64,000 nucleotides of DNA from Caballeronia sp. dw_19. GTDB lineage: Bacteria > Pseudomonadota > Gammaproteobacteria > Burkholderiales > Burkholderiaceae. The notes below the pieces were generated by a model. That model had not been told where the DNA came from, searched no databases, and was given only the letters and a program-made list of their open reading frames with translations. Shown here piece after piece: positions 37,881 through 46,187 of this stretch (position 1 is its first letter; each line of letters begins with the position of its first letter). The DNA lies in the NCBI RefSeq assembly GCF_018449515.1, contig NZ_JAAVUQ010000032.1, positions 23,837-87,836 on the forward strand, read 5' to 3'. Position numbers and translations under genes: made by a program.

Positions 37881-39080
37881 TCAGTGCTTGGGTGTGGCGA
37901 AATCTTGATACAGGCGGGAAACCGCGACGCGCACGTTCTTCTCCGACGCCGGCGTATTGCGACTGCGGCCGACGAAGCGCGGTACGCCATCCGTCACCAC
38001 GGCCGCCACGGCGGCAATGTCGCCATGCGCGAGGGCATCGAGCGCGGTGTGCTGCGTGCCGCCCACGCACGAATCCAGGATGACCACGTCGGCGTCGCAG
38101 CCTTCGCGCAGGAAGCCCGAATTGATGCCGTAGGTGCGGGCGTTGTTGCCGGTCGCGGCGCAGATGGCCATCTCCGGCGACATCTTCTTGCCCAGGCTCG
38201 CGAGATGAGTGATGGTGTACATCATGCCCAGGGGCATGATGCCGCTGCCCGTGGGCGTATCCGTCGCGATCAGGAAGCGGTCGAACTGATCGGCCGCGAC
38301 TGACATCTCCGCGATCATCAGCAAGGTGCGCAGGTTGCCCGCGGTGCAGACCTGCATGGCGATCTGGCTGTCGTTGAGGATCCGCTCGAAGTCGCGGTCC
38401 GGCATGGCGACGGGACCGCCGTTGATGTGGAACGACACGTGCGGCTGCATGGCGAGCAAGTGATCGGCCCAGATGCCCGACGATCCCGGAATGGACGACC
38501 CGCCCGTGTGCACGGTGGTGATCATGCCGTGCTTCCTGGCCCAGCCGATCATGGGGGCGTAGTCGAACGGCGTCTTGACCGCACCGAAGCCGGCCTTGGC
38601 GAGCCACACGCCTTGCGCGGCGACATCGCGCAGATCGTCCTCCACAAGCCCCGGCTCCAGGATGATCGAACCGGCGAAGACCCGCATGCCGCCCGGACGA
38701 TAATGCGCGAAGCAGCGCTGCGCAGCCACCGCGAGCGCCTTCACGCCTTGAGGATCGGTCGGGCGTCCCGGCACATGCACTTCCGACGCACTGATCGCGG
38801 TAGTCGTGCCGCCATGCACGTAGCTTTCCAGAAAGCCCACGGTCTTCTGGCGCGGCGTGTAGTCGCCGAACGTGTTGTGCACCTGCGAATCGATCAGGCC
38901 GGGAATCGCGGTGGCGCCGTCCGCATCGATGACCACGTCGCAGTCCTTCAGCGCGTCATCCGACAGCGTGCCCACCGTTACGATCTTGCCATCGTTCATC
39001 AGGATGCCGTCGCCCTTCGCGAACGGCTCGCGCCATTCACCGGTGACGATGGTCTTCAGGTTGACAATTGCAGTTTTCAT
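37881..39080 (-). CDS. Enamidase-family amidohydrolase
   Basis: A 399-aa metal-dependent amidohydrolase resembling enamidase of anaerobic nicotinate degradation, which opens the cyclic enamide 6-oxo-1,4,5,6-tetrahydronicotinate. Shared segments, from memory of that family, are VHTGGSSIPGSS (H191), HINGGPVA (H218), TDTPTGSGIMPLGM, CAATGNNARTYGINSGF and SRNTPASEKN. The expected first metal motif H-x-H reads QVH (Q66, H68), so the metal site may be altered. It sits in an operon with an AA_synth protein, an FAD monooxygenase and UbiX. Hydrolysis of a cyclic amide is the likely reaction type. GGAGC precedes ATG 39080. Confidence 0.75.
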   Translation of the reverse strand: MKTAIVNLKTIVTGEWREPFAKGDGILMNDGKIVTVGTLSDDALKDCDVVIDADGATAIPGLIDSQVHNTFGDYTPRQKTVGFLESYVHGGTTTAISASEVHVPGRPTDPQGVKALAVAAQRCFAHYRPGGMRVFAGSIILEPGLVEDDLRDVAAQGVWLAKAGFGAVKTPFDYAPMIGWARKHGMITTVHTGGSSIPGSSGIWADHLLAMQPHVSFHINGGPVAMPDRDFERILNDSQIAMQVCTAGNLRTLLMIAEMSVAADQFDRFLIATDTPTGSGIMPLGMMYTITHLASLGKKMSPEMAICAATGNNARTYGINSGFLREGCDADVVILDSCVGGTQHTALDALAHGDIAAVAAVVTDGVPRFVGRSRNTPASEKNVRVAVSRLYQDFATPKH

Positions 39081-39108
39081 ACGCGCTCCAAGTTAGTATT
39101 CCGGAATA

Positions 39109-39681
39109 TCAGACAAGCCCGTCCTCGCCCGCGATCTCCTCAGCTTTCAGTCCTCCCACCCGGGCGTCGAGGCGCCCGCGGTTCGCCACGCAGAAGATCA
39201 CGGCCACTTCGTCCGGCAAGGGGCCATCTGGAATGGTTACCGTCATGCCGTCGTAGTGGGAGCGCACATAGAGCGCATCCTTGTGTGCGAGCGGCACGTC
39301 GATGCGCGCGCCGGTTGCCGCGCGCTTGGTGAACGACGAGATCCACGCCTTGCCACCGCCGAGCGCGGTGCGCAAAGGCTCCGCGAACACCGTGGTCAAG
39401 AGCGCGTTGGCGTGCTCCTGTTCGCCCGCCGTACCGACGACGCCACCCTTGCCATAGCTTTGCACCTGATAAGGCGCCATCGCATCGGTGGCGAGCTTGG
39501 CCAGTTGTTCGCCCAGCACACCGCTCGCCTGGATCATCTCCGACAGATCCTCCACGTAGCTTCCCGCATACGGATTCTTCACAAGCGCCACCACCGCTAC
39601 CTTGCGCAACGGTTCCTCGCTGGCGGACTGAGGCATCTGGTGTTCGATAAAGGTGTGAAACGCTCTAATTTGCAAATTCAT
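39109..39681 (-). CDS. AA_synth (DUF1185) family protein
   Basis: A 190-aa protein of the amino-acid-synthesis family (PF06684), named for a weak genetic link and without a proven reaction. KVAVVALVKNPYAG, GKGGVVGTAGEQEHANALL and IDVPLAHKDALYVRSHYDGMTVTI are the conserved segments. It is the first gene of the minus-strand operon leading to the enamidase-like protein, the monooxygenase and UbiX; GGAGC lies before ATG 39681. A divergent plus-strand gene starts at 39818, with the operator copy D between them. In such clusters these proteins are suspected to act on small amide or keto acids, but I cannot assign a function. Confidence 0.75.
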   Translation of the reverse strand: MNLQIRAFHTFIEHQMPQSASEEPLRKVAVVALVKNPYAGSYVEDLSEMIQASGVLGEQLAKLATDAMAPYQVQSYGKGGVVGTAGEQEHANALLTTVFAEPLRTALGGGKAWISSFTKRAATGARIDVPLAHKDALYVRSHYDGMTVTIPDGPLPDEVAVIFCVANRGRLDARVGGLKAEEIAGEDGLV

Positions 39682-39739
39682 GCTTGCTCCAGGCGGCCGG
39701 ACGACACCGGCTCATTTTGTCGAGGGGTACAACGAATCT

Positions 39740-39767
39740 TTGCCGAACTCTACGATTGTCGTACAAT
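39740..39767 (+). promoter_or_regulatory. Promoter with GntR-type operator, copy D
   Basis: ATTGTCGTACAAT (39755-39767) has perfect 5-base arms around CGT. On the plus strand TTGCCG (39740-39745) and TACAAT (39762-39767) are 16 bases apart, so the operator overlaps the -10 box. It lies between the divergent genes at 39681 (-) and 39818 (+) and could control both. Confidence 0.6.
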
Positions 39768-39817
39768 AACGTCAATACCCTTGAGCATTTCAACCTGTCC
39801 GCGCATAGGAGTCAACA

Positions 39818-40477
39818 ATGTCAAAAAAAGCCGTTCTCTTTTCTGAAATGACACCGCAAACCGAATGGGAAACCGATTTCAACGAGTGGTACGACACCGA
39901 GCACATTCCCGTGCGCATGGGCGCACCTGGCTTCAACGGCGCGCAGCGCTACCGCAACACGGAAAGCCCGGCCTACCTTGCGGTGTATGAACTCGCCTCG
40001 TCCACCACGCTCTCGACGCCCGAATATCGCCTGATCAAAGGCGCGCCAAGCGACCGCACGAAACGCATGCTGCGCGATGTGAGCGGCTTCACGCGCTATA
40101 TCGGCGAGGAAATGGGCAGTTGGGAGAAACCGGGCAGCCCGGGAATCGACGCGCCGATCCTCTATGCCGTGTTCTTCGACGTACCGGCCGAGCGCGCCGA
40201 CGAATTCAACCGTTGGTACGAGGACGATCACATTCCCACCCTCATGAAATGCGCCGGCTGGCTGATGGTGCGTCGTTTTGAAATCGTCGACGGCGAGCCC
40301 GGCCATTTCAGTCACCTCGCGCTGCACTATCTGGCGTCGGCCGACGCACTGAAGTCGCCTGAGCGCGATGAAGCGCGTGCCTCGCCGTGGCGCGCGAAAC
40401 TCGCGGCCGAGCCCTGGTTCAAAGGCCAGTACGCGGTATTCGGCAAGACCGGGGAGCGCTTTCATCCCACGGCTTGA
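39818..40477 (+). CDS. EthD-like dimeric alpha+beta barrel protein
   Basis: A 219-aa protein made of two related halves. Each carries an N-terminal strand followed by FNEWYDTEHIPVRM (first half, about 20-33) or FNRWYEDDHIPTLM (second half, about 129-142), the W-Y-x-x-(D/E)-H motif of EthD/ferredoxin-like barrel proteins found in aromatic and lactone catabolism. No cofactor motif is present. It has its own promoter (copy D) and AGGAG ribosome site. It may act as an isomerase, cyclase or lactonase-like helper; the role is unknown. The GntR-fusion gene follows 133 bases downstream. Confidence 0.7.
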   Translation: MSKKAVLFSEMTPQTEWETDFNEWYDTEHIPVRMGAPGFNGAQRYRNTESPAYLAVYELASSTTLSTPEYRLIKGAPSDRTKRMLRDVSGFTRYIGEEMGSWEKPGSPGIDAPILYAVFFDVPAERADEFNRWYEDDHIPTLMKCAGWLMVRRFEIVDGEPGHFSHLALHYLASADALKSPERDEARASPWRAKLAAEPWFKGQYAVFGKTGERFHPTA

Positions 40478-40557
40478 CGCGGGCAAGCGTTCCGGAAGCA
40501 CAAGCACGCGGTGCAAGGCAATGAGAACAAGCACAGGCTGACGGTGGCACCGGCTTA

Positions 40558-40589
40558 CGATACGCTACCGTTACACTTGGCGAGTATCG
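40558..40589. promoter_or_regulatory. Inverted repeat before the GntR-fusion gene
   Basis: CGATAC (40558-40563) and GTATCG (40584-40589) are inverted copies separated by 20 bases, ending 21 bases before ATG 40611. It may be an autoregulatory site, but it differs from the ATTGT-N3-ACRAT sites. Confidence 0.3.
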
Positions 40590-40610
40590 AAAGACAATCA
40601 AAAGGATCTC

Positions 40611-41774
40611 ATGGCCGTCAACATGAAAGTCACTCCGCAAACGGTCCTATGGCAGACGACGGTCAAATTGCGCGAAGCGATCATGCAGGGGCAATTCGCG
40701 CCGGGCGAGCGCCTGGTCGAATCGTCCTTATGCGAGCAGATGGGCGTCAGCCGCACCACCGTGCGCGAAGCTTTGCGCAAGCTCGAGGCCGAGCGCCTGG
40801 TGACCAATGTGCCGAACCGCGGCCCGTCGGTGGCGATCATCTCACCGGCGGACGCCGACCAGATCTATCACGTGCGCAAGCTGCTCGAAGGCGAGGCGGC
40901 GGCGCTGTTCGCCAAACTGGCGACGCCGGAACAGATCGACGCACTGGAACATGCGCTGCGCAGCTTCCACGACGCGGTGAAGAACGAATCGGCGGTCGAG
41001 CGCGTGACCTTCACCAGCGAGTTCTACGACATCATCCTGGCGGGCTGCGGCAACCAGATCATCCGTGAAATACTGGAATCCCTGGTCGCCCGCATCAACG
41101 TGCTGCGCGCGAAATCGATGGCCAATCCGGGGCGGGCGAAGTTCAGCGTGATGGAGATGCGCAAGATCTGCACGGCCGTCAAGAAGCGCGACGCCGTCGC
41201 CGCCCGCGCCGCGGCCGAAGCACACGTGCTGGCCGCGCGCGACGCTGCGCAGACTCATCCCGCCAACTATTTCAAAAAGAACGGGAAGCCCGCAATCGAA
41301 AGCGCCGGCACGGCCCGCGCCGGTCGGCAGGAGTCGTTGATCGACGCGATGGCGAAACCGGTCATAGGCGATGCCGTGTGGGCGTCGATCGAAGCACAAC
41401 TACCGCCCGCCAAGCTCCGGCGCTTCCTGCACCCGGGACGCAAGCCGGTTGGCGACCGCGAGGCGCTGAGCGGCATCCTGTTCGTGCTGCAAAACGGCAT
41501 TCAGTGGAACGAGCTCCCCGTCGAGATGGGCTTCGGCTCGGGCGTGAGTTGCTGGCGGCGCCTGCGCGACTGGCAGCAGTCGGGCATCTGGGAGCGGATT
41601 CACCGGGTCTTGATGTCGAAGCAGCCCGGCGCGGACCAGATCGACTTCTCACGCGTGTCCGACTCCGCGGCAAGCCGGGCCGTCACTGCCGCGGGAAAGC
41701 TGCGTCCCGTTCTTCCGGCTACCCGCGACGCGGCACCATCGACGCGCAACGCGCGCCGTCCCCGCTCTTCCTGA
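40611..41774 (+). CDS. GntR/FadR-type regulator fused to an IS5-family transposase N-terminal domain
   Basis: A 387-aa hybrid. Residues 1-225 are a complete FadR-subfamily regulator: winged helix (LCEQMGVSRTTVREALRKLEAERLV) and an all-helical effector domain with the metal-ligand-like pattern seen in FCD proteins. It parallels the 219-aa regulator at 55557 over its full length. Residues 247-358 match the DUF4096 N-terminal domain of IS5-family transposases (VWASIEAQLPP, HPGRKPVGDREALSGILFVLQNGIQWNELPVEMGFGSG, CWRRLRDWQQSGIWERIH); the rest, 359-387, is out of register with IS5. No stop separates them. It is flanked by targets of the cluster and is the best candidate to bind copies A-D. Confidence 0.8.
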   Translation: MAVNMKVTPQTVLWQTTVKLREAIMQGQFAPGERLVESSLCEQMGVSRTTVREALRKLEAERLVTNVPNRGPSVAIISPADADQIYHVRKLLEGEAAALFAKLATPEQIDALEHALRSFHDAVKNESAVERVTFTSEFYDIILAGCGNQIIREILESLVARINVLRAKSMANPGRAKFSVMEMRKICTAVKKRDAVAARAAAEAHVLAARDAAQTHPANYFKKNGKPAIESAGTARAGRQESLIDAMAKPVIGDAVWASIEAQLPPAKLRRFLHPGRKPVGDREALSGILFVLQNGIQWNELPVEMGFGSGVSCWRRLRDWQQSGIWERIHRVLMSKQPGADQIDFSRVSDSAASRAVTAAGKLRPVLPATRDAAPSTRNARRPRSS

Positions 41775-42097
41775 GCCCACGCATCATCGGCCCCGGCGCT
41801 TCCTGCGCCTTCGCCCGCCGAGGGCGTGGTTTGCGCCGCGCCTCCGCTTCGCTCCGCCGGTTGCTCGATACTTTCATTTTGAAATCCATACTCTTCGCAT
41901 ATCGATATGCAGAATGGCGAGAGGAGCCTTCCAGTAGTGATTTATTTTGTTCACTTGCTGCGATTGTCTTACGATCCTATAGTCACATCAAGGGTTCGGC
42001 AATCCACCGGTTGACGAAAATATGACTCTTGAAATGGTGCTCTCCTGACTCATTTCAAAATGATGCATCATCGCTCTCCACTCTCAGAAAAATTGAA
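41775..42097. other. Leader of the first UbiD gene
   Basis: The first ~100 bases may be decayed IS5 sequence. The region holds promoter copy B at 41955-41983, about 115 bases before ATG 42098. No gene is seen. Confidence 0.4.
41955..41983 (+). promoter_or_regulatory. Conserved promoter with GntR-type operator, copy B
   Basis: TTGCTG (41955-41960) and TATAGT (41978-41983) are 17 bases apart. The spacer contains ATTGTCTTACGAT (41963-41975) at the same place as in copies A and C. It should drive the UbiD gene at 42098. Confidence 0.65.
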
Positions 42098-43786
42098 ATG
42101 ACCGATACCGTCAGCGACCAGCTTCATGAGGCGCTTGCTCCCTACGCCCTGGATAAAGATGGCGCGAGCCGGAGCTATCCGGACCTCCACGAACACGTTC
42201 TCGAACTCGCACGACAGGGACTGCTCGTCGTCGTCGACGAACCGATCAACAAGGACACGGAAATGCATCCTCTGGTCCGTTGGCAATATCGTGGCGGTAT
42301 CGAGGAAAAGGATCGCAAGGCGTTTTTGTTTACCCAGCCGGTGGACAGCAAGGGACGCAAGTATCACGGCGCCGTGCTCGTTGCCGGCCTGGCCGCGACG
42401 CCGGAGGTGTATCGCATCGGCTTCGGCAAGCCGCTCGACAAGATCGGCGAGTCGTGGATCAAGGCCATAGCGGCCCCCATCGAACCGAGACTGGTGCAGG
42501 AAGCACCGTGCCAGGAGATCGTGACGATCGGCGCTGAACTCGATGAACCGGGAATGGCCCTCGATGGCTTACCGGTGCCGATCTCGACACCGGGATGGGA
42601 TAACGCGCCCTATCTGTCGGCGGGTCACTACATCACCAAGGATCCGGACACGGGCGTTCAAAACCTCGGCAATTACCGCGGCCAATTGAAAGCACCGCGC
42701 CGCCTCGGCATGAATCCGTCCGTGGAGTTGCGGGCCGGGATCTATGCGCATTGGCTGAAATACAAGGCCCGCGGGGAACCGATGCCGTGCGCGGTGGTGG
42801 TAGGATGCCCGCCGGCCGTTTCATACACCGCCGTGCAAAAGCTTCCCGAGGGGCTCGACGAGTTGTCGGTGGCGGGCGGCCTCGTGGGTGACGCCATCAA
42901 TGTCGTTCGGGCAAAGACGGTCGACCTCCTGATACCGGCGGAAGCGGAGATCGTGATCGAAGGCTTCATCAGCACCGAGTCCCTCGAACCGGAAGCGCCG
43001 TTCGGCGAATCGCACGGGTATGTGAATCTGCAGGAGTACAACGCCTTCATGGATGTCACGGCGGTGACGCGGCGCCGCGCGCCGATCCTCACGTCGTTCA
43101 TCAGCCAGGTGACCCCGAGCGAGTCCAGCGTGATCCGCCGCGTGGCCATGGAACCCGTATTCCTCAACCACCTCAAGGCGGCGCTTGGCATCAAGGGCGT
43201 GAAGCGCGTCTCCATGCACGAACCCTTGACCAGCCTCTACGCAGTGATCGCGGTCCAGTTCGAACGCAATGTGCCGGAGACCGAAGTGTGGCGCGCATTG
43301 TATGGCGCGGCCACCTTGCACCGTTTCGCCGGGAAATGGGTCATCGCAATCGATGAAGACATCGACCCGACCAACGCGGACGCCTTGTTCTGGGCGATGT
43401 CGTATCGTTGCCAGCCGCAACGCGATATGAAGATACTTGATCGCAAGGATCCGGGTCATGGCCCGCGCGGACCGCACGACAATGGAGAAAGCGCGTCCGT
43501 CCTGATCAACGCGCTGTTGAAAGAGGACTTCGCGCCGGTGGCGCTTCCCAAACGGGAGTTCATGGAAAATGCCAGGCTGATCTGGGAGAGGCTCGGCCTC
43601 CCGGCGCTCAAGCCGGAGTTTCCGTGGCACGGCTACGATCTGGGCGCGTGGCCGGAGCATCTGGACCAGCAAGCCCGCATGGCCACCCGGAGCAATTACT
43701 TCGCTTTAGCCGATGAGCTCGTGCGTCAGCGGCGCAGCGACGTCGCCATGAATCAGCCTGTGGACGGCGGTGCCGGTGGAAAATAA
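42098..43786 (+). CDS. UbiD family decarboxylase 1
   Basis: A 562-aa prenyl-FMN-dependent (de)carboxylase. SVELRAGIYAHWLKYKARG, VVVGCPPAVSYTAVQKLPEG, EIVIEGFIS and EPEAPFGESHGY (with the paired glutamates of the E-R-E catalytic site) are typical, as is KWVIAIDEDIDPTNADALFWAMSYRCQP near the end. I use ATG 42098; the frame upstream to 42029 begins with a non-ATG codon. It is longer than the second UbiD at 56235 (472 aa) and clearly divergent from it, so the two probably act on different acids. It overlaps the NCS2 permease start, forming an operon under promoter copy B. Confidence 0.92.
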   Translation: MTDTVSDQLHEALAPYALDKDGASRSYPDLHEHVLELARQGLLVVVDEPINKDTEMHPLVRWQYRGGIEEKDRKAFLFTQPVDSKGRKYHGAVLVAGLAATPEVYRIGFGKPLDKIGESWIKAIAAPIEPRLVQEAPCQEIVTIGAELDEPGMALDGLPVPISTPGWDNAPYLSAGHYITKDPDTGVQNLGNYRGQLKAPRRLGMNPSVELRAGIYAHWLKYKARGEPMPCAVVVGCPPAVSYTAVQKLPEGLDELSVAGGLVGDAINVVRAKTVDLLIPAEAEIVIEGFISTESLEPEAPFGESHGYVNLQEYNAFMDVTAVTRRRAPILTSFISQVTPSESSVIRRVAMEPVFLNHLKAALGIKGVKRVSMHEPLTSLYAVIAVQFERNVPETEVWRALYGAATLHRFAGKWVIAIDEDIDPTNADALFWAMSYRCQPQRDMKILDRKDPGHGPRGPHDNGESASVLINALLKEDFAPVALPKREFMENARLIWERLGLPALKPEFPWHGYDLGAWPEHLDQQARMATRSNYFALADELVRQRRSDVAMNQPVDGGAGGK

Positions 43787-45125
43787 CCCTGCCGCTGCCG
43801 AGTTCGAGTTCGACGTCGGTGTGAACGACAAGGTCTCCTTGATGGAGAGCTTCTTTCTGTCGATTCAGAACATCTCCGTCATGGCGACCATGATGATCTT
43901 TCCCGGGATACTGGGAAGAACCTTTCATATGGAGAGCACGCAGATCGCCTATCTCTACGGCATATGCTTCATGATCTGCGGCATCGCGACGATTTTCCAG
44001 TCCGTCGTATTCCTGAGATTGCCGGTGGTGCAAGGACCCTGGGCGCCCACATTTTCCGCGTTGATCGTCCTCGGGCATCTCCCCGGCAGCGATCTCGGCA
44101 CCGCCTTCGGCTCGTTCTTTGTCGCTTCCCTGATCTGGTGTGTGTTTTCCGTTCCGGTGCGAGGCGTCAGCCTGATCGGAGCGTTGTCGAAGTATTTCCT
44201 GGACCCCGTGGTTTCCGGCGTCATCATTGTCCTCGCGATGGTGCAGCTCGCCAACGCCACTGTGCCGCATTGGCTTGGCGAACCGACCTCTCCCGGCTTC
44301 CCGGTTCTCAACATCGTCGCGGGAGCGATTGCGGTCGTCGTGCTGATGACCCTGATGACGCGGCGTAACGTGGTGCTTCGCCGTGGCGCGGTGCTGATAT
44401 CGCTTCTGATCGGCAGCGTGATATTTTTCACGGTCCAACCGGCAGCCTTCCACGCCGGTTCATCACCCTTCTTCACCGTGCCGCGGCCTTTCGCTTTTGG
44501 CTTCGGCGTGCGGCCGGTCTTCGTCGTCATTTTCCTGATGACACTCATTCCCACTGGCGTTCAGTCCATCGCCATGTATGAACTGATCAGTACCTGGATC
44601 AGGCAGCCCCTTTCTGTGGGGCGGGTATCGCAGGGCGTGTTCGCCATGGCTCTCGCGGCCACCCTCGCCAGCGTGTTCGGAAGCTTCAGCACGGTCTTCT
44701 ACGCAACCAATCTCTCGCTCCTGCAAAGCACCAAGGTGGGATCCCGCTACGTCACGCTCGCAACCGGCATTCTGCTCGTGATCCTGGGATGCTTTGCAAA
44801 GGTCGATTTGCTGTTCGCGATGATTCCGGGCCCCATCATTTCCGCTATTTCAACGGTGCTGTTCGGCGTGGTCTTCGCTCATGGAGCGCGCCTGATCTTC
44901 GCACGCGATTTCGACGACAGGAAATGCATGGTGGTCGGCCTTTCATTGTTCCTCGGGCTGGGCGGGCTTTTCGTGCCGCTGGAGGTCCTCCATCGATTGC
45001 CTATCCTGCTGCAAACGGTGATATCCCAGCCGGTCATCCTGGGCGGAACGGCAATCGTGTTTCTCTATCCGTTGCTGTGCAATCGGAAGCAGGTCACGGC
45101 CGGGCTGAGCACGCGGCGCGTCTGA
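43770..45125 (+). CDS. NCS2-type nucleobase/uracil-xanthine permease
   Basis: A 451-aa inner-membrane permease of the nucleobase:cation symporter-2 family, with about 14 membrane segments. VQGPWAPTFSALI and PGPIISAISTVLFGVVFAHGARLI correspond to the substrate-site helices of UraA/UapA-type carriers. GTG 43770 overlaps the UbiD gene by 17 bases, so the two are co-translated. NCS2 carriers move flat N-heterocycles or, in some cases, vitamin C-like acids; its coupling to a UbiD decarboxylase hints that the cluster's substrate is a heteroaromatic carboxylate. The actual cargo is unknown. Confidence 0.85.
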   Translation: MPVENNPAAAEFEFDVGVNDKVSLMESFFLSIQNISVMATMMIFPGILGRTFHMESTQIAYLYGICFMICGIATIFQSVVFLRLPVVQGPWAPTFSALIVLGHLPGSDLGTAFGSFFVASLIWCVFSVPVRGVSLIGALSKYFLDPVVSGVIIVLAMVQLANATVPHWLGEPTSPGFPVLNIVAGAIAVVVLMTLMTRRNVVLRRGAVLISLLIGSVIFFTVQPAAFHAGSSPFFTVPRPFAFGFGVRPVFVVIFLMTLIPTGVQSIAMYELISTWIRQPLSVGRVSQGVFAMALAATLASVFGSFSTVFYATNLSLLQSTKVGSRYVTLATGILLVILGCFAKVDLLFAMIPGPIISAISTVLFGVVFAHGARLIFARDFDDRKCMVVGLSLFLGLGGLFVPLEVLHRLPILLQTVISQPVILGGTAIVFLYPLLCNRKQVTAGLSTRRV

Positions 45126-45188
45126 GTGCCGGTGGCCGCGCGCCGCCCTTCAGCATAATCCCGATCGGCCGCCGACCATCTCGACGCG

Positions 45189-45499
45189 ATGCGCTGCAGG
45201 CAACTGTTGAACCGCAATCTGGCGCGCCTGTTCGAGCGCTACGACTTCCTGGTATGCGGTAACTCGCTGCACCTGCCCTGCCCGATCGACGACGAGGCGC
45301 TCGTTGCCGTCAGCCAATCGATGCAGGCGCGCGTGCCATTCAACCTGTCGGGCGACCCGGCAATGAGCGGCATGAGCGAGAGCGGCCTGCCGCTCTCATT
45401 TCAACTCGCCGCGCCCTTCGGTGCGAGCGCGAATTGCTGAGCATTAGCGACGCTTATGAACATGCCACGCCATGGAAGGACATGAGGCCGCCGCTTTGA
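45189..45499 (+). pseudogene. Amidase C-terminal remnant
   Basis: The frame at 45189 reads LFERYDFLVC, PFNLSGDPAMSG and ESGLPLSFQLAAPFG, the C-terminal pattern of GatA/AmiE-signature amidases. A one-step frameshift near 45430 leads to LLSISDAYEHATPWKDMRPPL, the usual end, stopping at TGA 45497-45499. The catalytic N-terminal part is gone. It suggests the cluster once had another amide hydrolase here. Confidence 0.75.
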
Positions 45500-46187
45500 C
45501 GCCAGCCTCCCCTTCGCCGATCCACTTCATGTCCGACACTCTTGCATCGATCGACTCGCCCGAGACGGATGGTCTGAGCGGACTGCTCATTCTGAATCGC
45601 CACGCGCGAGGCTAGTCGTGTGCAACGGAAACGACATCGCCTCTCTTTATGAAATGATATTGAAACGGAAAGCGATGCCCTCTTGCGTGGGCTGATCAAC
45701 GAATTATTTTTGTATACTTGCCGCGATTGTGTGACGATCATATATTGAAACAACGGTAGACATCACGGACGTCCGAGTGAAGGTTACCCGGGGTCGATCA
45801 TCGCCGCCCGTTATCTGCACACGTATCAACCTGGATGACTAACGGATGATTGAATTTGGAGGTTCGTAAGCGAAGGGCAATTCGAACCTTTCCTTGAAGA
45901 ACTGCCGGTCTTTGATCGAATAACGGGTTGTCCGGAATGCCGGTGCTATTAAATTCCAGGTCCGCCTGCATTTATATGGACCACTAATTTTATTTTTATG
46001 ACTCTATCGACAAAGACGTAACCGCTTCTATCTTGATTGTCTGGAACCAACGGCGTTGCCGGGCTCACGCGCTCGGCTGGATGAGTGCGTATCGGCGCAA
46101 GGGCACTGTGCGCATGTCGCACGCGTGGATTTTGTTCGGGGTTTGGTGTGTCGGTCATCTACTAATCGTCAATTTTAAATTCCAGCG
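45500..46187. other. Intergenic stretch before the porin gene
   Basis: It contains promoter copy C (45718-45746) and then about 440 bases without a recognisable gene up to the porin start. The part from 45950 to 46185 has no clear ribosome site for the porin and no known RNA motif. Confidence 0.4.
45718..45746 (+). promoter_or_regulatory. Conserved promoter with GntR-type operator, copy C
   Basis: TTGCCG (45718-45723) and TATATT (45741-45746) are 17 bases apart with ATTGTGTGACGAT (45726-45738) in the spacer. The 23 bases from 45724 are almost identical to copy A. It points at the porin/ABC genes, but lies 440 bases from ATG 46188. Confidence 0.6.

Noticed and set aside
36655..38607. A 650-codon minus-strand frame suggesting a fusion of monooxygenase with upstream residues
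   Set aside because: The part beyond 37872 lies in the antisense-phase of the amidohydrolase gene and has no domain; ATG 37872 starts a normal monooxygenase.
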